Assembly (NCBI GenBank): GCA_020637675.1 | Contig: JACKKD010000001.1 | Span: 62,001 to 126,000 of the forward strand | Length of the DNA stretch: 64,000 bases | From: Paracoccaceae bacterium | GTDB lineage: Bacteria > Pseudomonadota > Alphaproteobacteria > Rhodobacterales > Rhodobacteraceae | Direction of reading: 5' to 3' | In this document: one piece after another, positions 25,664 to 34,108 of the stretch | Numbering within the stretch: the stretch's first letter is position 1 | Layout: every line of letters starts with the position of its first letter | The notes under the pieces: model-generated | What the model was told of the DNA's origin: nothing | The model's input: the letters and a program-made list of their open reading frames with translations, nothing else | The model's database searches: none | Program-made: the position numbers and the translations under genes

Positions 25664-26695
25664 ATGACCGCTGCCGAAAGCCAGATGCTGCGCGAGATAC
25701 GGGAGATCCCTGAGGCCGTCGCACGGCTTCTCGACCGCAGCGGCCCGGCGATTGCCGCAGCCGCGGCCGGGGGCAGGGCGCTCGACCCGGCCTTCGTCGC
25801 GACCGTGGCGCGGGGCTCGTCGGACCATGCCGCGACCTACCTGAAATACGTCTGCGAGATCGTGCTCGGCCTGCCGGTCGCCTCGATCGGCCCTTCGGTC
25901 GCCTCGATCTACCGCGCGCCGCTGCGGCTTTCGGGCGGGCTCTGCCTCGTCATCTCGCAGTCGGGGCGGAGCCCGGACATCGTGGAGATGGCGCGGGCGG
26001 CGCGGGCAGGGGGTGCAATGACGATCGCGCTGACCAATGACCCGGCATCGCCCCTTGCGCAGGCGGTGGAGGGCGTCATCGGCCTTGCCGCAGGGCCCGA
26101 GCTCAGCGTCGCGGCGACGAAGACTTTCGTGACCTCTGCCGTCGCCGCGCTGCTGCTCGTCGCCGAATGGGCCGGGGACGCGCCGCTTCTCGCTGCCGTC
26201 CGGGCACTGCCCGATGCGCTCGACCGCGCCGGGCGGGCCGACTGGGGCGGGCTGGCCGAGCGTCTCGCCGAGGCGCCGTCGCTCTTCACCCTCGGCCGCG
26301 GCCCGGGATTCGCCATGTCGGGCGAGGCGGCGCTGAAGTTCAAGGAAACCTGCCGGATCCATGCCGAGAACTACTCCTCGGCCGAGGTGCTGCACGGTCC
26401 GGTCTCCATCGTCGATCGTGGCTTCCCGGTCCTTGCCTTCGCGGCGGCCGACGCGGCCGAGGATAGCCTGGTGGCGGTGGCCGATGAACTCGCCGGCAAG
26501 GGCGCGGAGGTCTTTGCGACCTCGGGCAGGGTCCGCACGGCCCGGAGCCTGCCGAGGGTTCGCACCGGCCATCCGCTGACCGATCCGATCGCGCTCATCG
26601 TTTCGTTCTACGCCATGGTGGAAGCGGTGGCCCGGGCGCGCGGCATCGACCCGGACCGGCCGCGGCACCTCAGGAAGGTCACGGAGACGCTCTGA
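25664..26695 (+). CDS. SIS-domain glucosamine-6-phosphate deaminase (NagB-II/AgaS type)
   Basis: A 343-residue double-SIS protein like the isomerase half of GlmS without its glutaminase domain. Motifs: VARGSSDHAATYLKY, the ISQSGRSPDIVEMA phosphate loop, AGPELSVAATKTFVT, and the KETCRIHAENYSSAEVLHGP region with the catalytic lysine/histidine. NagB-II enzymes convert GlcN-6-P to fructose-6-P plus ammonia. It starts directly after the GntR stop and its stop overlaps the nagA start (TGATG). It takes over from NagA in the salvage path. No canonical NagB is present here. Confidence 0.9.
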   Translation: MTAAESQMLREIREIPEAVARLLDRSGPAIAAAAAGGRALDPAFVATVARGSSDHAATYLKYVCEIVLGLPVASIGPSVASIYRAPLRLSGGLCLVISQSGRSPDIVEMARAARAGGAMTIALTNDPASPLAQAVEGVIGLAAGPELSVAATKTFVTSAVAALLLVAEWAGDAPLLAAVRALPDALDRAGRADWGGLAERLAEAPSLFTLGRGPGFAMSGEAALKFKETCRIHAENYSSAEVLHGPVSIVDRGFPVLAFAAADAAEDSLVAVADELAGKGAEVFATSGRVRTARSLPRVRTGHPLTDPIALIVSFYAMVEAVARARGIDPDRPRHLRKVTETL

Positions 26696-27843
26696 TGCCA
26701 GGGATCCTCTACATCGGCGCGGATGTCTTCGATGGCGCAAAGACCGGGCCGGGCGGCCTGCTCGTCGAGGACGGGCGCGTCGCTGCGCTGCTCCGTCCCG
26801 GCGAACCCGCGCCCGGTGCGAAGGTCGTTGACCTTGGGGGCGGCCTCGTCGCGCCGGGGTTTGTCGACTTGCAGGTGAACGGCGGCGGCGGGGTCATGTT
26901 CAACGACGCGCCGGATGTGGCGACGCTGCGGCGCATGGCCGAAGCGCATGGACGACTCGGATCGGTCACGATCCTGCCGACGCTGATCACCGACAGACCC
27001 GGGGCGACGCGTGCCGCCGTGGCGGCGGTGGCGCGGGCCGTGGAGGAGGGCGTGCCCGGGATCGCCGGCCTGCATCTCGAAGGGCCGCACCTGAGCCACG
27101 CCCGGAAAGGTGCGCACGATCCTGCACTGATCCGGCCGATGGACGGCGACGACCTGCGGTTTCTGCTCGACGCGGTCCGGAGGGTGCCGCGGCTTCTTCT
27201 CACGATCGCGCCGGAAAGTGTTGATAGTCAACAGATATACACGCTTTCGGAAGGTGGAGTCGTTGTCTCTCTCGGCCATACCGACGCGGGATTCGAAGCC
27301 TGTCGCGCCGCCATCGCGGCGGGTGCGCGGGTTGCCACGCATCTCTTCAACGCGATGAGTCCGCTGGGCACCCGCGAACCTGGACTTGTCGGGGCAGCGC
27401 TCGCCTCGGGCGCGGTTTCCGCCGGAGTGATTGCCGACGGCATCCATGTCCATCCGGCGACACTGCGCACCGCACTTTCGGCGAAGACGGGGCCGGGGGG
27501 CCTGTTCCTCGTCACCGACGCCATGGCGCCGGCGGGAACGGACATACGGTCGTTCCGGCTCAACGGCCGCGAGATCCGTCGCGAGAACGGGCGGTTGACG
27601 CTGACCGATGGCACGCTGGCCGGTGCCGATCTCGACATGGCAGGCGCGCTGCGGGTGATCACGCGCGATGCTGGGCTGGCGCTCGACCGGGCGCTGGCAA
27701 TGGCGACGTCGGTTCCGGCGCACGTCGCGGGACTCGCGGATCGGTCGGGGACGCTCGCACCGGGGCGGCAGGCCGATTTCGTTCACCTGTCCCGCAGTCT
27801 TGACCTCAAAGGGGTCTGGCGGATGGGGGAGCGTATCGTCTGA
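26695..27843 (+). CDS. nagA: N-acetylglucosamine-6-phosphate deacetylase
   Basis: A 382-residue amidohydrolase that removes acetate from GlcNAc-6-P. Metal and catalytic residues are visible: Glu129 in HLEGPHLS, His195 in SLGHTDA, His216 in ATHLFNAM, and catalytic Asp275 in VTDAMAPAG. The VDLQVNGGGGVMFND stretch replaces the HxH motif, as in single-metal NagA enzymes. It is the last gene of the kinase-GntR-SIS-nagA operon, coupled to the SIS gene by a one-base TGATG overlap. Supplies GlcN-6-P to the SIS deaminase. Confidence 0.94.
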   Translation: MPGILYIGADVFDGAKTGPGGLLVEDGRVAALLRPGEPAPGAKVVDLGGGLVAPGFVDLQVNGGGGVMFNDAPDVATLRRMAEAHGRLGSVTILPTLITDRPGATRAAVAAVARAVEEGVPGIAGLHLEGPHLSHARKGAHDPALIRPMDGDDLRFLLDAVRRVPRLLLTIAPESVDSQQIYTLSEGGVVVSLGHTDAGFEACRAAIAAGARVATHLFNAMSPLGTREPGLVGAALASGAVSAGVIADGIHVHPATLRTALSAKTGPGGLFLVTDAMAPAGTDIRSFRLNGREIRRENGRLTLTDGTLAGADLDMAGALRVITRDAGLALDRALAMATSVPAHVAGLADRSGTLAPGRQADFVHLSRSLDLKGVWRMGERIV

Positions 27844-27991
27844 CATCTCAGCCCATACAAAAGTCCGATAAGCAGAATTATGTAATATCAGGAGATGTGC
27901 CGTGAGAGGCAAATCGGCGCATCCGCCTCTGGATACTGGACCTCGCCCAGCGTTTGCCACAACATCCCACAGACAGAACCGGAGCGCGCAG

Positions 27992-28684
27992 ATGACCCAA
28001 GCCAGAGCGATCAAGATCGCCCCCTCCATCCTCTCGGCCGATTTCGCCGACTTCGGACGCGAGATCGCGGCGATCGAGTCGCAAGGTGCCGACTGGGTCC
28101 ATGTCGATGTGATGGACGGCCATTTCGTGCCGAACCTGACCTTCGGCCCGCCGCTGGTGAAGGCGATCCGCAGGCATGTCACGACGGTCATGGATGTTCA
28201 CCTGATGATCGCGCCGGTCGATCCCTTTATCGACGCCTTTGCCGAGGCCGGCGCCGACATCATCACCGCCCATCTGGAGGCCGGACCGCACATTCACCGG
28301 ACCTTGCAAGCCATTCGCGGAACAGGAAAAAAGGCCGGTCTTGCCCTCAACCCTGGCACCGCAGTCGAGGCGGCGGCACCACTTCTCGATCTCTGCGACC
28401 TCGTCTGCGTCATGACCGTCAACCCAGGATTCGGAGGGCAGAAATTCATTCATTCCCAAATAGATAAGGTCCGATCCTTGCATGCGATGATCGGTGACAG
28501 GCCGATCCTTGTCGAGATCGACGGGGGCGTCACGCCGGAAACCGCGCCGCTTGTCGCGGCCGCCGGGGCCGACGTGCTGGTGGCGGGTTCGGCGGTCTTC
28601 TCGGGCGGTTCCGTCGCCAATCCGGCGCCTTACGGCGCGAATATCAGAGCGATCCGTGGAGCGGCCGAGGCCGCGCGCGTTTGA
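27992..28684 (+). CDS. rpe: Ribulose-phosphate 3-epimerase
   Basis: A 230-residue TIM-barrel enzyme interconverting ribulose-5-P and xylulose-5-P in the pentose phosphate and Calvin pathways. Motifs: KIAPSILSADFADFG at the N-terminus, WVHVDVMDGHFVPNLTFGP, VMDVHLMI, MTVNPGFGGQKF and EIDGGV. MTQARAIK (27992) is the start. An in-frame GTG extension to 27902 has no family counterpart. A 148-bp gap separates it from nagA, so it probably has its own promoter. A thioredoxin-like gene and gph follow in the same direction, and rpe-gph linkage is common in proteobacteria. Confidence 0.95.
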   Translation: MTQARAIKIAPSILSADFADFGREIAAIESQGADWVHVDVMDGHFVPNLTFGPPLVKAIRRHVTTVMDVHLMIAPVDPFIDAFAEAGADIITAHLEAGPHIHRTLQAIRGTGKKAGLALNPGTAVEAAAPLLDLCDLVCVMTVNPGFGGQKFIHSQIDKVRSLHAMIGDRPILVEIDGGVTPETAPLVAAAGADVLVAGSAVFSGGSVANPAPYGANIRAIRGAAEAARV

Positions 28685-28696
28685 AAGGAGGTTTCC

Positions 28697-29251
28697 ATGG
28701 CCGTTTCCCCGCCCGTCTGCGACTTCGGCTGGAAGGCCCCGGCCTTCACCCTGCCCGGCACCGACGGCCGCGACTGGTCGCTCGACGCCGTCCGGGGGCC
28801 GAAGGGCACGCTCGTCATGTTCATCTGCAACCATTGCCCCTACGTCCAGTCCGTCATCGACCGGATCGTGCGGGATGCCCGCGACCTCAAGACGCTCGGC
28901 ATCGGGGTCGCCGCGATTTCGGCGAATGACGCTGCCGAGTATCCCGCCGACAGCTTCGACAACATGGCGCGCGAGGCTGCGAAACACGCCTTCCCCTTTC
29001 CTTACCTCTATGACGAAAGCCAATCCGTTGCAAAGGCTTACGGGGCGACCTGCACGCCGGACTTCTTCGGTTTCGACGCGGATCTCGGGCTCCGGTATCG
29101 CGGCAGGCTCGATGCCTCGGGCCGCCAGCCGGCGGCGCCGGACGTGAAGCGCGAGCTCTACGAGGCGATGCGGCAGGTGGCCGAGACGGGGCACGGGCCC
29201 GCAGACCAGGTGCCGTCGATGGGCTGTTCGATAAAGTGGAAGGCGGCGTGA
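28697..29251 (+). CDS. Thioredoxin-family peroxiredoxin-like protein
   Basis: A 184-residue thioredoxin-fold protein of the AhpC/TSA-Redoxin type, with a CNHC redox motif at residues 44-47 in MFICNHCPYVQ and the cis-Pro region GATCTPDFFGFD. There is no signal peptide, so it should be cytoplasmic. Members of this family (CNHCPYV) are widespread and largely uncharacterised. A peroxiredoxin or disulfide-reductase role is likely. The 12-bp gap after rpe carries an AAAGGAGG ribosome-binding site. Its stop overlaps the GTG start of gph, so it is coupled to both neighbours. Confidence 0.85.
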   Translation: MAVSPPVCDFGWKAPAFTLPGTDGRDWSLDAVRGPKGTLVMFICNHCPYVQSVIDRIVRDARDLKTLGIGVAAISANDAAEYPADSFDNMAREAAKHAFPFPYLYDESQSVAKAYGATCTPDFFGFDADLGLRYRGRLDASGRQPAAPDVKRELYEAMRQVAETGHGPADQVPSMGCSIKWKAA

Positions 29252-29907
29252 AGGCGCCGGCCGTCATCTTCGACCTCGACGGGACGCTGATCGATTCCGC
29301 GCCTGCGATCCATGCCATTTCGAACGCCGTACTGTCCGGTCTTGGCTTGCCTGCGCTCACCTTTCCGCAGGTGCGCGGCTTCGTCGGCAAGGGTGTCCCG
29401 CACCTCGTGCGCCAGCTTCTCGCCGCCTCGGGCGAGGACCCCGACGGGCCGCTCTTCTCGCGGGTCGAGACCGCGCTCGTCGCGCGCTACGAGACGGAGG
29501 TGGAGGGCAACACCCCCTACCCCGGCGTTGCCGACGCCCTGGCGCGCCTCGCCGCGGCCGGCTGCCGGCTGGCCGTCTGCACCAACAAGCCCCTGCGCCC
29601 GGCCGAGGCGGCGCTCGGCCATGTCGGGCTGCGGGATCGCTTCGACCATGTCATCGGCGGCGACAGCCTCTCCACGCGCAAGCCCGACCCCGGGATGCTT
29701 CGCGCGAGCCACGACCGCCTCGGCGGCGGGCCGATGATCTATGTGGGCGACAGCGAGATCGACGCCGAGACGGCCGTGAACGCCCGGGCCCCCTTCGCGC
29801 TTTACACCGAGGGCTACCGCAAGGCCCCGGTTTCGGAGCTGCCGCACAGCGTGGCGTTTTCCGACTTCGCCATGCTGCCGGGAATCGTCGAGAATGTCGT
29901 CTGGTGA
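29248..29907 (+). CDS. gph: Phosphoglycolate phosphatase (HAD superfamily)
   Basis: A 219-residue HAD hydrolase. It has the nucleophile motif FDLDGTLIDS (Asp9, Asp11), motif II VCTNKP, motif III KPDP with its lysine, and the Mg-binding GDSEIDAETA. Gph dephosphorylates 2-phosphoglycolate from Rubisco oxygenation or DNA repair. The GTG at 29248 overlaps the preceding stop as GTGA, preferred over a GTG four codons earlier. The rpe-thioredoxin-gph order suits a photorespiratory or pentose-phosphate context, but no Rubisco gene is in the window. Confidence 0.88.
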   Translation: MKAPAVIFDLDGTLIDSAPAIHAISNAVLSGLGLPALTFPQVRGFVGKGVPHLVRQLLAASGEDPDGPLFSRVETALVARYETEVEGNTPYPGVADALARLAAAGCRLAVCTNKPLRPAEAALGHVGLRDRFDHVIGGDSLSTRKPDPGMLRASHDRLGGGPMIYVGDSEIDAETAVNARAPFALYTEGYRKAPVSELPHSVAFSDFAMLPGIVENVVW

Positions 29908-29938
29908 TCGCTGTCATGCGAGTCACATTCAAAACTTG

Positions 29939-29964
29939 CTATATGAATTGCCTGGCCTATATGA
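29939..29964 (+). promoter_or_regulatory. Direct repeat in promoter of MBL persulfide-dioxygenase gene
   Basis: CTATATGA occurs at 29939-29946 and again at 29957-29964, an 18-bp period. The second copy overlaps a plausible -10 (TATATG), with TTGCTA (29936-29941) 16 bp upstream as a -35. An ATTCA/TGAAT inverted pair flanks the first copy. Homologous genes are often controlled by BigR/SqrR-type ArsR repressors that sense persulfides, but no such regulator is adjacent. Confidence 0.35.
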
Positions 29965-29991
29965 TGCGGAGAATTGCTGACGGAGGCGGAG

Positions 29992-30867
29992 ATGACGGCG
30001 CGTGCGAAACCCGAGGTCAAGGGCTTCTTTGACGAGGCCACCAACACGATCAGCTACGTGGTGAAGGACCCCGCCGGAAAGGCCTGCGCCATCGTCGATT
30101 CCGTGCTCGACTTCGACTATGCCTCGGGCCGGACCGATACCCATTCCGCCGATGCCGTCATCGCCCATGTGAAGGCGGCGGGGCTGACGGTCGAGTGGAT
30201 CCTCGAAACCCATGTGCACGCCGATCACCTCTCGGCGGCCCCCTATATCCAGGATCGGGTCGGCGGCAAGATCGGGATCGGCGCCAACATCACCGTGGTG
30301 CAGGACACGTTCGGCAAGATCTTCAACGAAGGCACGGAGTTCCAGCGCGACGGCAGCCAGTTCGACCGGCTCTTCCGCGAGGGCGACAGCTTCCGCATCG
30401 GCGGGCTGGAGGGGCATGTGCTCCACACGCCCGGTCACACGCCGGCCTGCCTGACCTACGTGATCGGGGACGCCGCCTTCGTCGGCGACACGCTGTTCAT
30501 GCCCGATTTCGGGACCGCACGCTGCGACTTCCCCGGCGGCTCGGCGCAAGCACTTTATGACTCGATCCAGAAGATACTCAGCCTGCCCGATGCCACCCGC
30601 ATCTTCGTCGGTCACGACTACAAGGCCCCCGGCCGTGACGACTACGCCTGGGAAACGACCGTGGCCGAGGAGAAGGCACGCAACGTCCACGTCGGCGCGG
30701 GCCGCAGCGCCGACGAGTTCGTCGCGATGCGCGAGGCGCGCGACAAGACGCTCGGGATGCCCAGGCTCATCGTTCCCTCGCTGCAGGTCAACATGCGCGC
30801 GGGCCAGATGCCGCCGCCCGAGGAGGACGGCAATACCTACCTGAAGGTTCCGGTCAACAAGCTCTGA
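29992..30867 (+). CDS. blh: MBL-fold persulfide dioxygenase-like protein (Blh/ETHE1-type)
   Basis: A 291-residue metallo-beta-lactamase-fold protein of the glyoxalase II/ETHE1-related group. The metal motif THVHADHLSAA (73-83) and downstream LHTPGHTPACLTY, GDTLFMPDFGTARCDFPGG and VGHDY motifs match the Blh proteins found beside BigR in Agrobacterium and Xylella, which act in hydrogen-sulfide detoxification. The expected reaction is oxidation of glutathione persulfide to sulfite. The ATG at 29992 has GGAGG six bases upstream. A SulP anion transporter follows 19 bp downstream, suggesting export of the sulfite or sulfate produced. Confidence 0.85.
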   Translation: MTARAKPEVKGFFDEATNTISYVVKDPAGKACAIVDSVLDFDYASGRTDTHSADAVIAHVKAAGLTVEWILETHVHADHLSAAPYIQDRVGGKIGIGANITVVQDTFGKIFNEGTEFQRDGSQFDRLFREGDSFRIGGLEGHVLHTPGHTPACLTYVIGDAAFVGDTLFMPDFGTARCDFPGGSAQALYDSIQKILSLPDATRIFVGHDYKAPGRDDYAWETTVAEEKARNVHVGAGRSADEFVAMREARDKTLGMPRLIVPSLQVNMRAGQMPPPEEDGNTYLKVPVNKL

Positions 30868-30886
30868 CCCGGCCCCGGCTGCCCCG

Positions 30887-32686
30887 ATGCTCAGACGATA
30901 CCTCCCGATCCTCGACTGGGGCCGCTCCTACTCGCGGGACAGCTTCACCTCCGACATCGTTGCGGCGGTGATCGTCACGATCATGCTCGTCCCCCAGTCG
31001 CTCGCCTATGCGCTCCTTGCCGGGCTTCCGGCCGAGGTCGGCCTCTATGCCTCGATCCTGCCGATCCTGCTTTACACGGTTTTCGGAACCTCCCGAACCC
31101 TTGCGGTCGGCCCCGTCGCCGTCGCCTCCCTGATGACGGCGGCGGCTGTGGGGGAGGTCGCGCGGGCGGGCACGCCCGAATATCTCGGCGCGGCCATCCT
31201 CCTTGCCTTCCTCTCCGGGTTCATGCTCACCGCGATGGGGCTGGCGCGGCTCGGCTTCCTCGCCGCCTTCCTCAGCCGCCCGGTCATCTCGGGCTTCATC
31301 AGCGCCTCGGGGCTTCTCATCGCGGCGGCGCAGGTCAAGCACCTGCTCGGCGTGGATGCGGGAGGGCAGACCCTGCCCGAAATCGCGCGCTCCGTCTGGG
31401 CGCATCTTGGCGCGGCGAGCCTTCCGACGCTCCTGATCGGCGCGGGGGCCACGGCCTTCCTCTTCTGGGCGCGAACGGGACTGAGACCCCTCCTCGTCGC
31501 CTGCGGCATGGCGCCCGGCCGGGCGACGATCCTCGCCCGGACAGGGCCGGTGATTGCTGTCGTGGCGACGACGGTCCTAGCCGCCCTCCTTGCCGCGCTC
31601 GCCTCGGCTCTCGGCCTCCCGGGCAGCGGCATCCGCACGGTCGGCGAGGTACCCTCGGGCCTGCCCCTGCCCGCCCTGCCCCCGTTCGACGCCGATCTCT
31701 GGGCGCGGCTCGCAGTGCCGGCACTGCTCATCTCCGTCGTCGGCTACGTGGAGACGATCTCGGTCGCCCAGACGCTCGCGGCCAAGCGGCGGCAGCGCAT
31801 CGACCCCGACCAGGAACTCGTGGCACTCGGCGCCGCGAACCTCGGCGCCGCGGTTTCGGGCGGCTTTCCCGTAACCGGCGGCTTCGCGCGGTCGGTCGTG
31901 AACTTCGACGCCGGCGCCGAGACACCGGCGGCGGGGGCCTACACGGCCGTCATGATGGCGCTCGCCACGCTGACGCTGACACCCCTGCTCTACTACCTGC
32001 CGCAGGCGACCCTCGCCGCAACGATCGTCGTCGCGGTTCTCAGCCTCGTGGACCTGAAGGCGCTTCCCCGTATCTGGGCCTATTCGCGCGCCGATGGCGC
32101 GGCGATGGCGGCCACGATCCTCGTCACGCTGTTCGCGGGGGTGGAGAGGGGCATCCTCGCCGGCGTCGCCCTGTCGCTGACGATGCATCTCTACCGCACC
32201 TCGCGGCCCCATGTCGCCATCGTCGGCCAGGTGCCGGGGACGGAGCATTTCCGGAATGTCCGGCGCCACGAGGTGGTGACCGCGCCCGACGTGGTGACGA
32301 TCCGGGTGGACGAAAGCCTCTATTTCGCCAATGCCCGCTTTCTCGAAGACGTGGTGCAGGCGGAGATCGCCGCGAACCCTCGGCTGGCGCATGTGGTCCT
32401 GATGTGCCCCGCGGTGAATGCCGTCGACGCCTCCGCGCTCGAAAGCCTGGAGGCGATCAACCAGCGCCTGAAGGACGGCGGCGTGCGGCTCCACCTGTCC
32501 GAGGTCAAGGGCCCGGTGATGGACAGGCTGCGGCGGAGCCACCTGCTTTCGGAGCTGACCGGCGAGATATTCCTCACCCAGTGCGACGCGATGCGGCGGC
32601 TTGCGCCTGCGCTGACAGAAGGCACGCTGCGCGCTGCGCGGCGCGGGACGAACCGCGTTGGCCCCGTCGTCGTGCCGTCGCCCTGA
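30887..32686 (+). CDS. SulP (SLC26)-family anion transporter with STAS domain
   Basis: A 599-residue membrane protein. The SulP core has 12-14 helices (about residues 25-430), with the signature LVPQSLAYALLAGLPAEVGLYASILP. The region GYVETISVAQTLAAKRRQRIDPDQELVALGAANLGAAVSGGFPVTGGFARS is typical of sulfate permeases. A cytoplasmic STAS domain follows (about 455-570). Family members move sulfate, bicarbonate or dicarboxylates. The link to the persulfide dioxygenase gene immediately upstream points to sulfur oxyanions, but the direction of transport is unknown. It ends five bases from the convergent FAD oxidoreductase gene. Confidence 0.9.
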   Translation: MLRRYLPILDWGRSYSRDSFTSDIVAAVIVTIMLVPQSLAYALLAGLPAEVGLYASILPILLYTVFGTSRTLAVGPVAVASLMTAAAVGEVARAGTPEYLGAAILLAFLSGFMLTAMGLARLGFLAAFLSRPVISGFISASGLLIAAAQVKHLLGVDAGGQTLPEIARSVWAHLGAASLPTLLIGAGATAFLFWARTGLRPLLVACGMAPGRATILARTGPVIAVVATTVLAALLAALASALGLPGSGIRTVGEVPSGLPLPALPPFDADLWARLAVPALLISVVGYVETISVAQTLAAKRRQRIDPDQELVALGAANLGAAVSGGFPVTGGFARSVVNFDAGAETPAAGAYTAVMMALATLTLTPLLYYLPQATLAATIVVAVLSLVDLKALPRIWAYSRADGAAMAATILVTLFAGVERGILAGVALSLTMHLYRTSRPHVAIVGQVPGTEHFRNVRRHEVVTAPDVVTIRVDESLYFANARFLEDVVQAEIAANPRLAHVVLMCPAVNAVDASALESLEAINQRLKDGGVRLHLSEVKGPVMDRLRRSHLLSELTGEIFLTQCDAMRRLAPALTEGTLRAARRGTNRVGPVVVPSP

Positions 32687-32691
32687 ACGCT

Positions 32692-33876
32692 TCAGACGAT
32701 CGCCTTCTCCAGGAACGGTCGCCCCTCCAGGACGCGCTCGGGCCCGAGCGGCAAAAGGTCGAGGCTGCGGTAGCCGCCGTGCAGGATCAACTCGGCCATC
32801 GCGCGCCCGACGGCCGGGGATTGCTGAAGCCCGTGGCCCGAAAACCCGGCCGCGACGTGAAAGTTCGCGTGACCCGGCCAGCGCCCGAGGACCGCGTTCT
32901 GATCGAGCGTGTTGTAGTCGTAGTGCCCGACCCAGAGCCTGAGCACCTTCACCGCGTCGAAGCCCTCGGAGCGATGGTAGAGCCGCGGCCAGATCAACTC
33001 CTCGAACTGGGCGTGGTCGGGCTCGAAGTCGTCAGGGTCGCAGGGGCCGTCGTCGTCGGGCACGGTCGCGGCGATCCAGGCGCCATGCTCGGGGCGCAGG
33101 TACACGCCGGTATGGTCGATGATCAGGGGTGCATCGGCGTGGCGCGCGTTCGGGGCATCGACGACGAAGACCGTGCGCTTGCGCGGCTCGACCGGCAGGT
33201 CGATGCCCGCCATGGCGCAGACCGCTGCGGATCGGGTGCCGGCCGCACAGAGGAACGCGCCGGCCTCGATCCGGCGCCCGCCCTCGGTCAGTGCCGCCGT
33301 GACCCGGTCGCCCGCCCGCTCCAGCCCCGTCACCCGGTCGGCAAGGAACACCGCCCCCCGCGCCCGCGCGGCGGCGCGGAACCCGTTCAGAAGCCCCATG
33401 TTGTCGAACCAGCCCTCGTCGCGCGCGCCGATCGAGCCCGCCGTCACGTCTTCGAGGTTCATCCAGGGGAAGCGCGTGGCGAGCGCCGCCGCGTCCAGCA
33501 CCTCCGTCGCGGCGCCCAGGCTGCGCTGCATGGCCGCCAACTCGGCAAGCGTCCGCGCACCGTCCTCGGTGCCCGAGAGGAAGAGATACCCGTTCTCCTT
33601 CAGCCCGAGCGAGGCAATGCCGCCCTCCGGCCCGATGCGCTCGGCGAAGTTCCGGATGAAGTCCACGCCGAAGCGCGAGATCTCGACGTTCACCGGGTTG
33701 GAGAACTGCTGGCGGACCGAGGCGACCGAAAGCGCGGTGGCTGAGCGGGCATAGGTCGGGTCCTTCTCGATCACCGTGACCTTCAGATCCGGCGCCATCT
33801 GCATCAGCCACCAGGCCGTGGCCGCCCCCGTCACCGCACCCCCGATGATCACGACGTCAGCCCGCATCTCTTCCAT
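32692..33876 (-). CDS. FAD-dependent oxidoreductase (DAO/sarcosine-oxidase-like)
   Basis: A 394-residue flavoenzyme of the D-amino-acid-oxidase fold. It has the dinucleotide motif VVIIGGAVTGAATAWW near residues 8-23 and the C-terminal motif AAGFSGHGLQQSPAVGRAMAELI seen in sarcosine/dimethylglycine-type oxidases and FOXRED1-like proteins. It probably oxidises a secondary or N-methylated amine. Its substrate cannot be named, although a creatinine-degradation cluster that would yield sarcosine starts 8 kb away. The ATG at 33876 is chosen over an in-frame GTG one codon upstream. An ATG at 33867 is also possible. It stands alone, convergent with the SulP gene. Confidence 0.85.
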   Translation of the reverse strand: MEEMRADVVIIGGAVTGAATAWWLMQMAPDLKVTVIEKDPTYARSATALSVASVRQQFSNPVNVEISRFGVDFIRNFAERIGPEGGIASLGLKENGYLFLSGTEDGARTLAELAAMQRSLGAATEVLDAAALATRFPWMNLEDVTAGSIGARDEGWFDNMGLLNGFRAAARARGAVFLADRVTGLERAGDRVTAALTEGGRRIEAGAFLCAAGTRSAAVCAMAGIDLPVEPRKRTVFVVDAPNARHADAPLIIDHTGVYLRPEHGAWIAATVPDDDGPCDPDDFEPDHAQFEELIWPRLYHRSEGFDAVKVLRLWVGHYDYNTLDQNAVLGRWPGHANFHVAAGFSGHGLQQSPAVGRAMAELILHGGYRSLDLLPLGPERVLEGRPFLEKAIV

Positions 33877-34108
33877 CACCCTATCCTCGCCGGTTTCAGC
33901 GCATTGCTATCAGCCTGCGCGGAAAGGGAAAGACCGCTACTCGACAGAAACCCGCTGGCGTGGCAATTTGAGGCGGGGATGTAGCCATGGTTTCTTTGCG
34001 ATTGTCGACAGATGATGTCGCCATTGTTGGTTTTGCGTCGGCGCACGCGCACCCGACGCGCGTTCGTCGCATGCGCCGCCGGACGCGGCAGATGACAGGA
34101 CTCGCGCC
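33877..34108. other. Divergent intergenic region before the LuxR solo
   Basis: 232 bp between the FAD oxidoreductase (leftward) and the LuxR-type gene (rightward). A GTCGAC palindrome is present near 34007, but I find no convincing lux-box dyad or tRNA/sRNA-like structure. Confidence 0.3.
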
